Part shown: positions 1 to 8,223 of the stretch, one piece after another | Position numbering within the stretch: the stretch's first letter is position 1 | Layout: each line of letters starts with the position of its first letter | Source: Stutzerimonas xanthomarina | GTDB lineage: Bacteria; Pseudomonadota; Gammaproteobacteria; Pseudomonadales; Pseudomonadaceae | Direction: 5' to 3' | Assembly (NCBI RefSeq): GCF_003935375.1 | Contig: NZ_RHQM01000009.1 | Location: 62,001-126,000 of the forward strand | Length of the DNA: 64,000 nt | The notes under the pieces: generated by a model | The model's database searches: none | What the model was told of the DNA's origin: nothing | Seen by the model: the letters and a program-made list of their open reading frames with translations, nothing else | Made by a program: the position numbers and the translations under genes

Positions 1-502
1 TGTTGGTCTGCTCGTTCGGCGCCATGCCGAAACGCTGGTTCAGCGAGGCACCATAGCGGCCGTTGTAGCGTTTACCGGCGTTCTGCACTTCGATCTTCAG
101 CGTCGCGCCAATATTGGCCTCGGTCACGTACAGGCCTTCTTTCGGCGACTGGTACTTCAGCTCCGCGAGGGTTAGGGTCAGCTGCGGCGCGTTGTAGGCG
201 TTGGGCGACGGGGTGAAGCCGAGCAGGCGCACCGCCGCTTCGGTCTGAGCCTGCAGCTTGGGTATGACCTTGGCACTTGGCACGATCACCGCGCTGGTTT
301 CCGGGTAAAGGCCGCCACGGGTGCCAAGGGTCGGCGAGGGGCGCGCATCGACCACGCGTACGACGACCGGCTGGCCCTGGCCGACAGGATTGATGGTGCC
401 ATTGAGTTTGGGGTTCGGATCGAGCTGCTGGGGGCTGTGGGCACAGCCTACGAGACTCATTCCAAGAACGGTGACAAAACCGAACAACAGGCGTTGCAGC
501 AT
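1..502 (-). CDS. yajG: YajG family lipoprotein, C-terminus outside window
   Basis: A reading frame opens at an ATG at 500-502 and runs off the left edge, giving about 167 residues with no stop. The N-terminus is a hydrophobic segment followed by a lipobox (LVGC, Cys at about residue 20), so this is a predicted lipoprotein. The following text (VVVRVVDARPSPTLGTRGG and LTLTLAELKY) resembles the YajG/LpoB-like lipoprotein family, whose role is poorly defined. The ribosome site GGAG lies just before the ATG. It is divergent from the small gene at 670. The family call rests on recognition of these segments and the length cannot be compared because the gene is partial. Confidence 0.75.
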   Translation of the reverse strand, partial: MLQRLLFGFVTVLGMSLVGCAHSPQQLDPNPKLNGTINPVGQGQPVVVRVVDARPSPTLGTRGGLYPETSAVIVPSAKVIPKLQAQTEAAVRLLGFTPSPNAYNAPQLTLTLAELKYQSPKEGLYVTEANIGATLKIEVQNAGKRYNGRYGASLNQRFGMAPNEQTN

Positions 503-669
503 GCTGTTTTCTCCAGGTTAGGGGCGACGAGTGCGGCGCAGTATACCCAGCGGTACGACGCGCCGACAGTGATGCGATTCAGACCGATGGCAGTGCTGCG
601 CCGTTCATTTAATGCGGCTGTCACAGAGCCCTGCGATAAGGGAGCATCTCTTCGCCAGGAGTGAAACCC

Positions 670-861
670 ATGCGCCAGATCCTTTCGCTGCTGCGCCGCC
701 GCAAGCCCCGTCATTTCGCCCTGCTCGACGAACAGGGGCGCTGCCGCATGCTGCTGAGCAGTGCCGGCCGGCCCGATGGCGAGAACTGGGTGGAGGTCGA
801 GGAAGCGCGTCTGAGCTGGATTGGCCGGCATCTTCCCACCGACTGCGAACGCGCGGCCTGA
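670..861 (+). CDS. small conserved basic protein, function unknown
   Basis: A 63-residue protein starting MRQILSLLRRRKPRHF, with an arginine-rich N-terminus and a mixed C-terminal half. I chose the ATG at 670 over the in-frame GTG at 661 because AGGAG (656-660) is 9 bases before the ATG but touches the GTG. A perfect hairpin terminator follows 30 bases after the stop, which supports a real transcription unit. It sits between the divergent YajG-like gene and the convergent mqo gene. I do not recognise a domain. Small proteins of this kind occur beside mqo in pseudomonads, as far as I recall, but no function is known to me. Confidence 0.6.
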   Translation: MRQILSLLRRRKPRHFALLDEQGRCRMLLSSAGRPDGENWVEVEEARLSWIGRHLPTDCERAA

Positions 862-891
862 GCGGCAACAGGCGCTTTGTTCAGGGCACAA

Positions 892-921
892 AAAAGCCCC
901 GTAGGTTCGTACGGGGCTTTT
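892..921. terminator. bidirectional hairpin terminator
   Basis: A perfect 12-bp stem (892-903 with 910-921) and 6-base loop, with A-tract on the left and T-tract on the right, lies between the small plus-strand gene and the convergent mqo gene. It can terminate both. Confidence 0.85.
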
Positions 922-947
922 CGTTCAAGCCGGGAATGGCCTGCTGG

Positions 948-2438
948 TCAGTACTCCAGGCCCAGGCGCTTGTCGGCCATTTCGCTGATTTCGCGGTAGG
1001 CTGCTGCGTCGTTCTGCAGCGTGGTCTCGCGAGCCGGGAACATTTCCTGCAGCTTGCTGGACCAGGCCTGCGAACGGTACTGCTCGGGGAAGCAGCGCTC
1101 GAGCAGGTCGAGCATGATCGAAACGGTCACCGAAGCACCCGGCGAAGCGCCGAGCAGCGCGGCGATGGTGCCGTCTTTCGCCGCGACCAGTTCGGTGCCG
1201 AACTGCAGGATGCCACCCTTCTTCGGGTCCTTCTTGATGATCTGCACGCGCTGGCCGGCGATCTCCAGACGCCAGTCCTCGGCCTTGGCCTCGGGATAGA
1301 AACCACGCAGGGTTTCCAGGCGGTCCTCCATGGACTGCATCACTTCCTTGATCAGGTAGCGGGTCAGGTCCATGTTGTCGCGTGCCACGGCCATCATCGG
1401 GCCGATGTTGCTCGGCCGAATTGACAGCGGCAGGTCCATGAACGAACCGCGCTTGAGGAACTTGGTGGTGAAGCCGGCGTAGGGCCCGAACAGCAGGGAC
1501 TTCTTGCCGTCGACGACACGGGTGTCCAGGTGCGGTACGGACATCGGCGGCGCGCCGACTGCTGCCAGGCTGTAGACCTTGGCCTGGTGCTGCTTGACGA
1601 TTTCCGGGTTGTCGCAGCGCAGCCACTGGCCGCTGACCGGGAAGCCGCCGAAGCCCTTGCCTTCGTCGATACCGGACATCTGCAGCAGCGGCAGCGCAGC
1701 GCCACCGGCGCCGAGGAAGACGAAGCCGGATTGCACCTGGCGCGATTCGCCGGTGCGAGTGTTCTTGATGTCGACCTTCCAGCCGCTGGCCGTACGGTCG
1801 AGACCGGTGACCTTCTGGTTGTAGGACACCTTGACCCCAGCACTGCGCGACAGATAGCCGAGCAGTTGGCTGGTCACCGCACCGAAATTGACGTCGGTAC
1901 CGTTCATGGCGCGAGTTGCAGCGATAGGCTCGTCAGCGGCGCGGCCCGGCATCATCAGCGGCATCCACTCGGCCAGAGTCGCGCGATCCTCGCTGTACTC
2001 CATGTCAGCGAAGGCGTGATGGGTCTTCAGCGCATCGAAGCGACGCTTGAGATAGTCGATGTTCTTGCTGCCGCGCACGAAGCTCAGATGCGGAACAGCA
2101 TTGATGAAATCACGCGGGGAACCGAAACCTTCACGGTCAGCGAGGTAGGCCCAGAACTGCTTGGAGACCTCGAACTGGGTGTTGATCAGCACGGCCTTCT
2201 TGATGTCGATCGCGCCATCTTTGCTGTCGGGCGTGTAGTTCAGCTCGCAGAGCCCGGCGTGACCGGTACCGGCATTGTTCCACGGGTTGGAGCTTTCGAT
2301 GGCTCCGGATTCCTGCAGCTCGACGATTTCCAGCTTGATATTGGGATCGAGTTCCTTGAGCAGTACCGCGAGGGTCGCACTCATGATGCCGGCTCCCACC
2401 AGCACCATATCCACTGCTTCGCTATCGTGTTGCGTCAT
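948..2438 (-). CDS. mqo: malate:quinone oxidoreductase
   Basis: A 496-residue FAD enzyme that oxidises malate to oxaloacetate and passes electrons to the quinone pool at the inner membrane face, replacing or backing up NAD-dependent malate dehydrogenase in the TCA cycle. The N-terminal dinucleotide motif GAGIMS is at residues 15-20 and the characteristic [14 protein letters not shown] segment follows near residue 50. Length fits the family (about 490-520). I prefer the ATG at 2438, with GGAG nine bases upstream, over the in-frame GTG at 2459. It is monocistronic, convergent with the small gene at 670 and separated from the next upstream gene by over 300 bases. Pseudomonads can carry two paralogues; which one this is cannot be told from sequence alone. 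Confidence 0.93.
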   Translation of the reverse strand: MTQHDSEAVDMVLVGAGIMSATLAVLLKELDPNIKLEIVELQESGAIESSNPWNNAGTGHAGLCELNYTPDSKDGAIDIKKAVLINTQFEVSKQFWAYLADREGFGSPRDFINAVPHLSFVRGSKNIDYLKRRFDALKTHHAFADMEYSEDRATLAEWMPLMMPGRAADEPIAATRAMNGTDVNFGAVTSQLLGYLSRSAGVKVSYNQKVTGLDRTASGWKVDIKNTRTGESRQVQSGFVFLGAGGAALPLLQMSGIDEGKGFGGFPVSGQWLRCDNPEIVKQHQAKVYSLAAVGAPPMSVPHLDTRVVDGKKSLLFGPYAGFTTKFLKRGSFMDLPLSIRPSNIGPMMAVARDNMDLTRYLIKEVMQSMEDRLETLRGFYPEAKAEDWRLEIAGQRVQIIKKDPKKGGILQFGTELVAAKDGTIAALLGASPGASVTVSIMLDLLERCFPEQYRSQAWSSKLQEMFPARETTLQNDAAAYREISEMADKRLGLEY

Positions 2439-2781
2439 CAACGCGTTCTCCAGAATCACAGCATTAAACTGTCGAGACCGCAGTACGCGGCCCCGTAAAA
2501 CCCACCAGCCAGACGGTCAGGAACGGAGCATGTGCCTGGACCGCTGCTCGGGAACATGTGCCCGAGAACAGGAAGCCAGAGGCTGCCTGCCAGCTGTCGG
2601 AAGGGCGGCTTTTGGCCTCCTTCCTCTCGCTGCGATCCATCCGGAGCGGGCCTGGCCCAGTGCTCGACGGTGGACGCTGCGAGGAAAACGATTGCGAATC
2701 ATGTTGCCGAAGCCAGCCGCAGCCTTCGCCGCTGGCAGCAGACTATGCCGATGCGTTCGATACGAAACAGCGGCCCTCAGT
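2439..2781. other. intergenic region upstream of mqo
   Basis: 343 bases without a supported gene between mqo and the PA4642-type gene, both on minus. It must hold the mqo promoter. A 6-bp stem (2547-2552 with 2561-2566) is visible but has no T-tract. No repeat or RNA gene is recognised. A short open frame at 2517-2702 has no family resemblance and no convincing ribosome site. Confidence 0.5.
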
Positions 2782-3069
2782 TCAGCCGCGCATGGCCTCG
2801 ATCAGTTCGATATAAGGTCTGGCCTGACGCTGGTTGGCGACCAGATCGATAAAGCTCTGCCCTTTGCTATCCCGGGCATCGAGGTCGTAGCCGGCGGCCA
2901 CGAAGAAGCCGAGAAAGCGCTCGAAATCATCAATGCGCAGGCCGCGATAGGCCTTGATCAGCTTGTGCAGCGAAGGGGGGGTATCGTCAGCCGGCTCAGG
3001 CTGAAGAAACAGCTTGATCGACTCATCCGCGATCTCGTCGCCAATCACCTGCTTCTTGTCTTTACGCAT
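2782..3069 (-). CDS. PA4642-type conserved hypothetical protein
   Basis: A 95-residue acidic protein starting MRKDKKQVIGDEIADE. The start is set by a strong GGAGG five bases before the ATG at 3067-3069; the longer open frame upstream lacks this. The C-terminal part (FLGFFVAAGYDLDARDSKGQ and FIDLVANQRQA) looks like a single ankyrin-like helix pair. The family is widespread in Pseudomonas near mqo and has no assigned function that I know of. It is soluble, with no signal peptide. It is transcribed towards mqo but over 300 bases separate them, so co-transcription is uncertain. Confidence 0.75.
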   Translation of the reverse strand: MRKDKKQVIGDEIADESIKLFLQPEPADDTPPSLHKLIKAYRGLRIDDFERFLGFFVAAGYDLDARDSKGQSFIDLVANQRQARPYIELIEAMRG

Positions 3070-3224
3070 GCCGCCTCCGGTCCACGGGGTCTCACGGGGG
3101 CGGAAGTTTACTCCTCGCAGGCGACGCACTCAACGCGCCAGGCCGGCTTGCGACCAAGGTCGTACATCGCCGCCTCGGTATACCGGGCGATCTTTCAGCA
3201 CAAAGAACAAGAGCTGCCCGCGCT

Positions 3225-3230
3225 TATAAT
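3225..3230 (+). promoter_or_regulatory. -10 element for the SulP transporter gene
   Basis: A perfect TATAAT lies 31 bases before the ATG at 3262. No good -35 hexamer is visible 16-18 bases upstream, so an activator may be needed or the call may be wrong. Confidence 0.45.
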
Positions 3231-3261
3231 GGCGCCTTCGCCTACAAGGAGCGTCCCAGGC

Positions 3262-4992
3262 ATGAAACTTCCCCCACTGTTTGCCGCCTGGCATCAGGTC
3301 CTGCGTCTGGGCTACGGTGCCCGCGCACTGCGCGGCGATATCAGCGCCGGCCTGACGGTCGGCATCATCGCCATCCCGCTGGCCATGGCCCTGGCGATCG
3401 CCGTTGGCGTGGCGCCACAGCACGGTCTCTACACCGTATTGATCGCCGCGCCACTGATCGCGCTGACCGGGGGATCGCGCTTCAATGTGTCCGGGCCGAC
3501 AGCGGCTTTCGTGGTGATCCTGTTGCCGATTACCCAGCAGTTCGGCCTTGGCGGCCTGCTGCTGTGCACCATGCTCGCCGGTCTGATCCTGATCGCGCTG
3601 GGCCTGCTGCGCGCTGGACGCCTGATCGCATTCATCCCCTACCCTGTCACCCTCGGATTCACCGCGGGCATCGGCATCGTCATCGCCACTCTGCAGATCA
3701 AGGACTTGTTCGGCCTGACGCTGACCGAACAGCCACAGCACTACGTCGAGCAGGTCGGCCTGCTGCTGCGCTCGCTGCCGGGCGCCCGGCTCGGCGACGC
3801 GCTGGTGGCGGCGATCTGTCTCGCGGTGCTGATCATCTGGCCGCGCTGGGTACCGAAAGTACCCGGGCACCTGGTGGCACTGACCGTCGGTGCGCTGGCA
3901 GGTTTGCTGCTGGAATCGTCCGGATTGTCCGTGGCGACCCTTGGCGAGCGGTTCAGCTACACCCTGGACGGCATCACCCATCCGGGTATTCCACCGTTTC
4001 TCCCAGATTTCGCCTGGCCCTGGCTGCTACCCGGTCCGGATGGCCAGCCGCTGCAGCTGAGTTACGAGCTGTTCCGCGAATTGCTCGCGCCGGCGTTTGC
4101 CATCGCCATGCTCGGCGCCATCGAGTCGCTGCTTTGCGCCGTGGTCGCCGACGGCATGACCGGCAGCAACCACGAGCCCAACGGCGAGCTGATCGGCCAG
4201 GGGCTGGGCAATCTGGTCGCCCCGCTGTTCGGCGGCATCACCGCGACCGCAGCGATCGCCCGCAGCGCCACGAATGTCCGGGCCGGGGCGTTCTCGCCGC
4301 TGGCAGCAATGATTCATGCGGGTGTGGTGCTGGTCGCAGTGCTCTGGCTGGCGCCGCTGTTCAGTTACCTGCCCATGGCGGCACTGGCGGCGTTGCTGGT
4401 GATGGTGGCCTGGAACATGAGCGAAGCACCGCACGTGATGCACGTATTGCGCATCGCACCGCGCAGCGATGTGCTGGTGCTGCTGACCTGCCTGACACTC
4501 ACCGTGCTGTTCGACATGGTGCTGGCCGTCGGGGTCGGGCTGCTGCTGGCAGCCGGGCTGTTCATAAAGCGCATGAGCGAGCTGACCGACACCACCACTC
4601 TCTCGCGCGAGCAACGGCGCATCCTCCAGGACATGCCCGAGCACGTGGCGACCTACGCGATCCGTGGGCCGCTGTTCTTCGGCGCGGCGGAAAAGGCGCT
4701 GGGCGCCCTGCGGCGCTTCAATCCCGAGGTGAAGGTGGTGATCGTCGACATCAGCGCAGTGCCGATGCTGGACATGACCGCTCTGGCATCGCTGGAAAAC
4801 GTGCTGGTGGATTACCGCCGACTGGGGGTAACGCTGATCCTGAGCGGCAGCAATGCGCGAGTCCGCCTGAAATTGCGCCGCGCCGGCATTCACCGCCTGC
4901 AGGGGCATCTGCTGTATGTGCGCAACCTGAGTCAGGCCCGCGAGAAAGCACTACGCCTGTTGCGCCCGGAGCCGGGCGAGGCCCCCATCTGA
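3262..4992 (+). CDS. SulP family anion transporter with STAS domain
   Basis: A 576-residue inner membrane protein. The first roughly 420 residues are strongly hydrophobic with about ten or more membrane segments typical of SLC26/SulP carriers, including the early signature ALAIAVGVAPQHGLYT and FNVSGPTAAFVVIL. The C-terminus from about residue 450 is a cytoplasmic STAS domain (VVIVDISAVPMLDMTALASL). Family members carry sulfate, bicarbonate or C4-dicarboxylates; DauA of E. coli is a dicarboxylate carrier of this type. Substrate cannot be read from the sequence. The ATG at 3262 is preceded by AAGGAG; the open frame continues nearly 1 kb upstream but that part overlaps the PA4642-type gene and mqo and is not coding on this strand. 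Confidence 0.9.
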   Translation: MKLPPLFAAWHQVLRLGYGARALRGDISAGLTVGIIAIPLAMALAIAVGVAPQHGLYTVLIAAPLIALTGGSRFNVSGPTAAFVVILLPITQQFGLGGLLLCTMLAGLILIALGLLRAGRLIAFIPYPVTLGFTAGIGIVIATLQIKDLFGLTLTEQPQHYVEQVGLLLRSLPGARLGDALVAAICLAVLIIWPRWVPKVPGHLVALTVGALAGLLLESSGLSVATLGERFSYTLDGITHPGIPPFLPDFAWPWLLPGPDGQPLQLSYELFRELLAPAFAIAMLGAIESLLCAVVADGMTGSNHEPNGELIGQGLGNLVAPLFGGITATAAIARSATNVRAGAFSPLAAMIHAGVVLVAVLWLAPLFSYLPMAALAALLVMVAWNMSEAPHVMHVLRIAPRSDVLVLLTCLTLTVLFDMVLAVGVGLLLAAGLFIKRMSELTDTTTLSREQRRILQDMPEHVATYAIRGPLFFGAAEKALGALRRFNPEVKVVIVDISAVPMLDMTALASLENVLVDYRRLGVTLILSGSNARVRLKLRRAGIHRLQGHLLYVRNLSQAREKALRLLRPEPGEAPI

Positions 4993-5029
4993 ATGCGCTC
5001 CCGGATTGCCCGGCAGCGCAAGCCATAGG

Positions 5030-5941
5030 TCAGCCTGCGTATTTTTGCAGGTTGGCCATCATCTCCTTCAACGCTTCCATGTTGTCAGCCGGGTGCGCCG
5101 CGTTCTCGAAATTACAGATCTGCTGCCACTGCGCGGCGACATCCTCGGCATCGAAACCGGCCTTCGGATCGAAGCCGACGCCAAGGCTGCGTTCCCAGCG
5201 CACCTTGCCCATCCAGCCGCCGCCCACCTCGAACAGGCCGGAGGTTTCCTGGCACTGCTCGCTAGCCAGATACACCACCAACGGACTCACCAGTTCGGGT
5301 TTGAGCTGCTCGAACACCTGCGGCGGTATCAGCCCCTCGGTCATCCGCGTGCCGCCGGTGGGCGCGATGGCGTTGACCAGTACGTTGTTCTTGCGCCCTT
5401 CCAGCGCCAGCGTGCGGGTCAGGCCGTACAGACCGAGCTTGGCCATGCCATAGTTCGACTGCCCGAAGTTGCCATAGATGCCGGAGGTCGAAGCGGTGAA
5501 GATCACCCGCCCGTAGTTCTGTTCGCGCATGTGCGGCCAGGCGGCACGGGTGACCTTGTAGGCGCCCTCGACATGCACCCGATAGACCAGATCCCAGTCG
5601 GCGTCTTCCATCTTGTGGAAGGTCTTGTCGCGCAGGATGCCGGCGTTGTTCACCACCACATCGATGCGGCCGAAGGAATCGAGGGCCTGTTGCACGATGC
5701 GATCGCCATCGGTTACTGAATTATGATTGGCGACAGCGGTACCGCCCGCCTGGCGAATTTCCTCCACCACTCGGTCGGCGGCGGAGCTGTTGGCTCCATC
5801 GCCCTGAGTGCTGCCGCCCAGATCGTTAACCACGACCTTCGCACCGTGGCGGGCGAACAGCAGCGCGTGCGCCCGCCCGAGCCCGCCGCCGGCTCCGGTC
5901 ACGATCACTACCTTGTCTTCGAAGCGGATGGCATCAGTCAT
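5030..5941 (-). CDS. SDR family oxidoreductase, hydroxyacyl-CoA dehydrogenase-like
   Basis: A 303-residue short-chain dehydrogenase. Cofactor motif TGAGGGLG is at residues 15-22, NNAG at 98-101, and the catalytic YGMAK (Tyr164, Lys168) with Ser around 151-153. The Asp40 after the second strand (VVVNDLGG) and the extended segment to residue 303 resemble the (3R)-hydroxyacyl-CoA dehydrogenase domain of peroxisomal multifunctional enzyme type 2, so a role in beta-oxidation or related acyl-CoA chemistry is plausible but inferred. It stands alone, convergent with the SulP gene with 37 bases between stops. Confidence 0.88.
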   Translation of the reverse strand: MTDAIRFEDKVVIVTGAGGGLGRAHALLFARHGAKVVVNDLGGSTQGDGANSSAADRVVEEIRQAGGTAVANHNSVTDGDRIVQQALDSFGRIDVVVNNAGILRDKTFHKMEDADWDLVYRVHVEGAYKVTRAAWPHMREQNYGRVIFTASTSGIYGNFGQSNYGMAKLGLYGLTRTLALEGRKNNVLVNAIAPTGGTRMTEGLIPPQVFEQLKPELVSPLVVYLASEQCQETSGLFEVGGGWMGKVRWERSLGVGFDPKAGFDAEDVAAQWQQICNFENAAHPADNMEALKEMMANLQKYAG

Positions 5942-6143
5942 GCGTACTCCCTCAGCGGTCTTGGATGAATTCAGGAGCGCCGAGTGTCGATCAGGCGCCG
6001 GAACCCGACAACCAACCGCCCGGAAATGAATGCCAGTGCATAAGAGTCGGGGATGGGCTGCTCCGACGCCAATGTTCTGAACGTTTTTTATTCATACCGC
6101 CGACAGCCGTGCCATCACTGGCCCGGCGGCGTATTTGCCCAAA

Positions 6144-6178
6144 CAACTCACAGCGTTATCCACAGCCATCGTGGATAA
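6144..6178 (+). repeat. DnaA-box module A
   Basis: A 35-bp module with three 9-mer positions. The middle site at 6156-6164 is a perfect TTATCCACA. The inverted site at 6170-6178 reads TTATCCACG on minus. The first position at 6144-6152 keeps only the CACA core. Spacing of the three positions (0, +12, +26) is identical to modules B, C and D. Confidence 0.75.
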
Positions 6179-6342
6179 CTGATGCGATCACTACCATCGT
6201 GAAACGGCACCGCACACATTGCCTATGAACGTGCGAGGCCTTCTGTTATGCGGCCTGTGGTCGCATCAAGCGGGACTGAGCAAAAAACGCACATACTGCT
6301 GGAAGTCCCGCGCCGCTTCGCCTGGAGCAGACCTTCCCAAGG

Positions 6343-6377
6343 TTATCCACAGAACCGCACACAACTATCGGGGATAA
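6343..6377 (+). repeat. DnaA-box module B
   Basis: The first position, 6343-6351, is a perfect TTATCCACA. The middle position at 6355-6363 keeps only CACA. The inverted position at 6369-6377 reads TTATCCCCG on minus, with two mismatches. Same 0, +12, +26 layout as the other modules. Confidence 0.7.
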
Positions 6378-6485
6378 ATGAAGCGGCAAATAGCGCAAGA
6401 GCTATCACGGCAATGTCGAGAATCTAAGAGCGCCGGGAGCGCCCTGTTCTTAGCATGAGCGCATCAACCGACGGAGAGATCTTCC

Positions 6486-6563
6486 ATGTCCAGTCGCAAT
6501 CTGCTCGAGAGCCTGTTTGCCAATTACGCGTGCGCCAGCGGAGGTGCATTGAACGGCCGCTGA
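6486..6563 (+). CDS. possible 25-residue peptide
   Basis: An ATG at 6486 opens a 25-codon frame (starting MSSRNLLESLFANYACASGG) ending at TGA 6561-6563. A purine-rich GGAGAG lies about seven bases upstream at a normal ribosome-site distance. It sits between DnaA-box module B and the LOG gene, 72 bases before the LOG start. No family is recognised. It could be a leader peptide, a small protein or chance. Confidence 0.3.
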   Translation: MSSRNLLESLFANYACASGGALNGR

Positions 6564-6635
6564 CATCACCCAGCACGCTTGGCCGTTCGTCCATGCCCGC
6601 GTACCCTTCCGCCAGCCCTAAGAGCGGAGTTAACG

Positions 6636-7223
6636 ATGACCTTGCGTTCCATTTGCGTTTTCTGCGGCGCCAGCCGTGGTTCGAACCCCATCTATGAACA
6701 AGCAGCCCAGGATCTCGGCCGCACCCTCGCGGCCAACGGCATCCGGCTGATCTACGGCGGCGGCGCCGTCGGCCTGATGGGGGTCGTGGCAGACGCCACC
6801 ATGGCTGCCGGCGGCGAGGTGATCGGCATCATTCCGCAGAGCCTGAAAGATGCCGAGGTCGGCCACACCGGCCTCACTCGGCTGGAAGTAGTCGACGGCA
6901 TGCACGCCCGCAAGGCGCGGATGGCAGAGCTCGCGGATGCCTTCATCGCTTTACCTGGCGGACTGGGTACGCTGGAGGAGCTTTTCGAGGTCTGGACCTG
7001 GGGTCAGCTTGGCTATCACCCCAAACCGCTCGGGTTGCTGGACGTCAACCACTTCTACAGCAAGCTCAGTCATTTCCTCGATCACCTCGTCGAAGAGGGA
7101 TTCGTCCGCTCCCAGCACCGCGAGATGTTGCAACGTAGTGACGAGTCGCAGGCGCTCATAGAGTTGCTGGATGCCTGGCAACCGCCTACTCATAGTCGCT
7201 GGGCCAAAAATTCGCCGCTGTGA
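6636..7223 (+). CDS. LOG family protein (cytokinin riboside 5'-monophosphate phosphoribohydrolase type)
   Basis: A 195-residue Rossmann-like protein. GGG at residues 41-43 ([11 protein letters not shown]) and the LOG signature PGGLGTLEE at 107-115 are present. Family members cleave nucleoside 5'-monophosphates to free base and ribose 5-phosphate; in plants and some microbes this releases active cytokinins, while the bacterial role is usually nucleotide salvage. Cytosolic, no signal peptide. The ATG at 6636 has GGAG nine bases upstream; an in-frame ATG at 6579 lacks one. The gene is bracketed by two DnaA-box modules on each side, so its expression could be influenced by DnaA, which is inference. 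Confidence 0.9.
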   Translation: MTLRSICVFCGASRGSNPIYEQAAQDLGRTLAANGIRLIYGGGAVGLMGVVADATMAAGGEVIGIIPQSLKDAEVGHTGLTRLEVVDGMHARKARMAELADAFIALPGGLGTLEELFEVWTWGQLGYHPKPLGLLDVNHFYSKLSHFLDHLVEEGFVRSQHREMLQRSDESQALIELLDAWQPPTHSRWAKNSPL

Positions 7224-7305
7224 TCTGGCTGAATCCAGCTGATCAAATTTCACTCTCCGAGCTGTAGCCCACGCATCAAGCGGGCCGCAGCTCTGCCTCC
7301 CCATG

Positions 7306-7340
7306 TTATCCACATGCGCATCCACAGCAAAAGTGGATAA
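7306..7340 (+). repeat. DnaA-box module C
   Basis: The best-formed module. 7306-7314 is a perfect TTATCCACA, the middle site 7318-7326 is GCATCCACA (7 of 9), and the inverted site 7332-7340 reads TTATCCACT on minus (8 of 9). Confidence 0.8.
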
Positions 7341-7477
7341 GCGCTCGCTTCGACCTGTTGTGTTACGCATGTGCGGGCAATACGACGTTTTAGAAGCCTT
7401 GAACCTGCGAACGTACAATTTTCGATCAATAGGCTCGATCGCTAGTGCCGCTAGGGCTGTAGCAAGCAGCTAAATGG

Positions 7478-7512
7478 TTATCCACAACTCGGCCCACAGA
7501 TGTAGTGGATAA
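7478..7512 (+). repeat. DnaA-box module D
   Basis: 7478-7486 is a perfect TTATCCACA, the middle position 7490-7498 keeps CCCACA, and the inverted site 7504-7512 reads TTATCCACT on minus. Same internal spacing as module C, 172 bases downstream of it. Confidence 0.78.
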
Positions 7513-7628
7513 GGTAGCCGAACGAATCGAACGCGCTGGACTCAACAAAAGCATCGCTCGTCTAATTCCTAGGCTTACACCATGGGTGCATCAACAAGGC
7601 TTCAATCGCTGCATCAGGGCAGACGTCC

Positions 7629-8105
7629 ATGAGCTGGCTGGCCCTGACACTGGTGGCGTTCGTCATCTTCGTGCTGGTCTTCTTCGTCAAGAACCGGCAG
7701 CTCAACCATCCCGCGCTGCAATATCCCTATCGCCTCAAGGCGCCACTATTCTCGCCAGCGGAACGCGAGCTGCTGGAAATGCTGCAACGCACGGTCGGCG
7801 AGCGCTATCTGATCTTCCCGAAGGTAAGCGTCGCCGACGTTGTGGAAGTCACCGCCATCGCCCGACGGGCGTACTGGTACCGCGCCACCAACCGCATCGC
7901 GGCCACGCGCTTCGATTTCGTGCTGTGCGACAGGGCCGATCTTCAGCCGGTCTGCGTCATCAACCTGCATGACCCGGACACCGATGAGGAATTCATGGAT
8001 CGACTGTGCGAGACGATCGGGTTACCGCAGGTCCGCCTGCCAGCGGATGCAGCGCGCTCCTATAGCGATGTCCGGGAAGCCATCGAGTCGGCACTGCAGC
8101 CCTGA
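7629..8105 (+). CDS. DUF2726 domain protein, membrane anchored
   Basis: A 158-residue protein with one N-terminal membrane segment (residues about 3-20) followed by a soluble domain. The segment FSPAERELLEMLQRTVGERYLIFPKV and the later RFDFVLCDRADLQPVCVINLHD are typical of DUF2726, a domain with a nuclease-like fold resemblance but no settled function. The final part (LCETIGLPQVRLPA) fits the same family. The ribosome site before the ATG at 7629 is weak. It follows DnaA-box module D by about 120 bases. No operon partner is obvious; the next gene starts 118 bases later. Confidence 0.78.
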   Translation: MSWLALTLVAFVIFVLVFFVKNRQLNHPALQYPYRLKAPLFSPAERELLEMLQRTVGERYLIFPKVSVADVVEVTAIARRAYWYRATNRIAATRFDFVLCDRADLQPVCVINLHDPDTDEEFMDRLCETIGLPQVRLPADAARSYSDVREAIESALQP

Positions 8106-8223
8106 TCGACCGCTGGCGGGAATGAGCGCAGCAGCGGACGGTCACAAGTCTGCATGACGTATCCAAGCTGTGCAGTACCGCTGCGGAGACATCCGCAATC
8201 GACCACCGGCTACGAGTGACACT

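Larger units (their letters stand above)
5942..6635. other. intergenic region with two DnaA-box modules
   Basis: Almost 700 bases between the divergent SDR and LOG genes. It contains two of the four 35-bp DnaA-box modules listed separately (6144-6178 and 6343-6377) and a possible 25-codon frame at 6486. The rest shows no recognisable gene or RNA. The SDR and LOG promoters must also be here. Confidence 0.7.
7224..7628. other. intergenic region with two DnaA-box modules
   Basis: 405 bases between the LOG gene and the DUF2726 gene. It holds modules C (7306-7340) and D (7478-7512). A weak hairpin directly after the LOG stop (stem CTGG/CCAG near 7230) has no clear T-tract. Nothing else is recognised. 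Confidence 0.7.

Noticed and set aside
2691-2708. Fur box in the mqo upstream region
   Set aside because: ATTGCGAATCAT resembles part of a Fur site but matches poorly over 19 bp.
2275-3261. Upstream extension of the SulP reading frame
   Set aside because: It overlaps the PA4642-type gene and mqo, has no membrane character, and the ribosome site is at 3243-3250 before ATG 3262.
6144-7512. Chromosomal origin oriC
   Set aside because: No dnaA, dnaN, rpmH or parAB nearby and no clear AT-rich unwinding element; the boxes are arranged as fixed modules around LOG.
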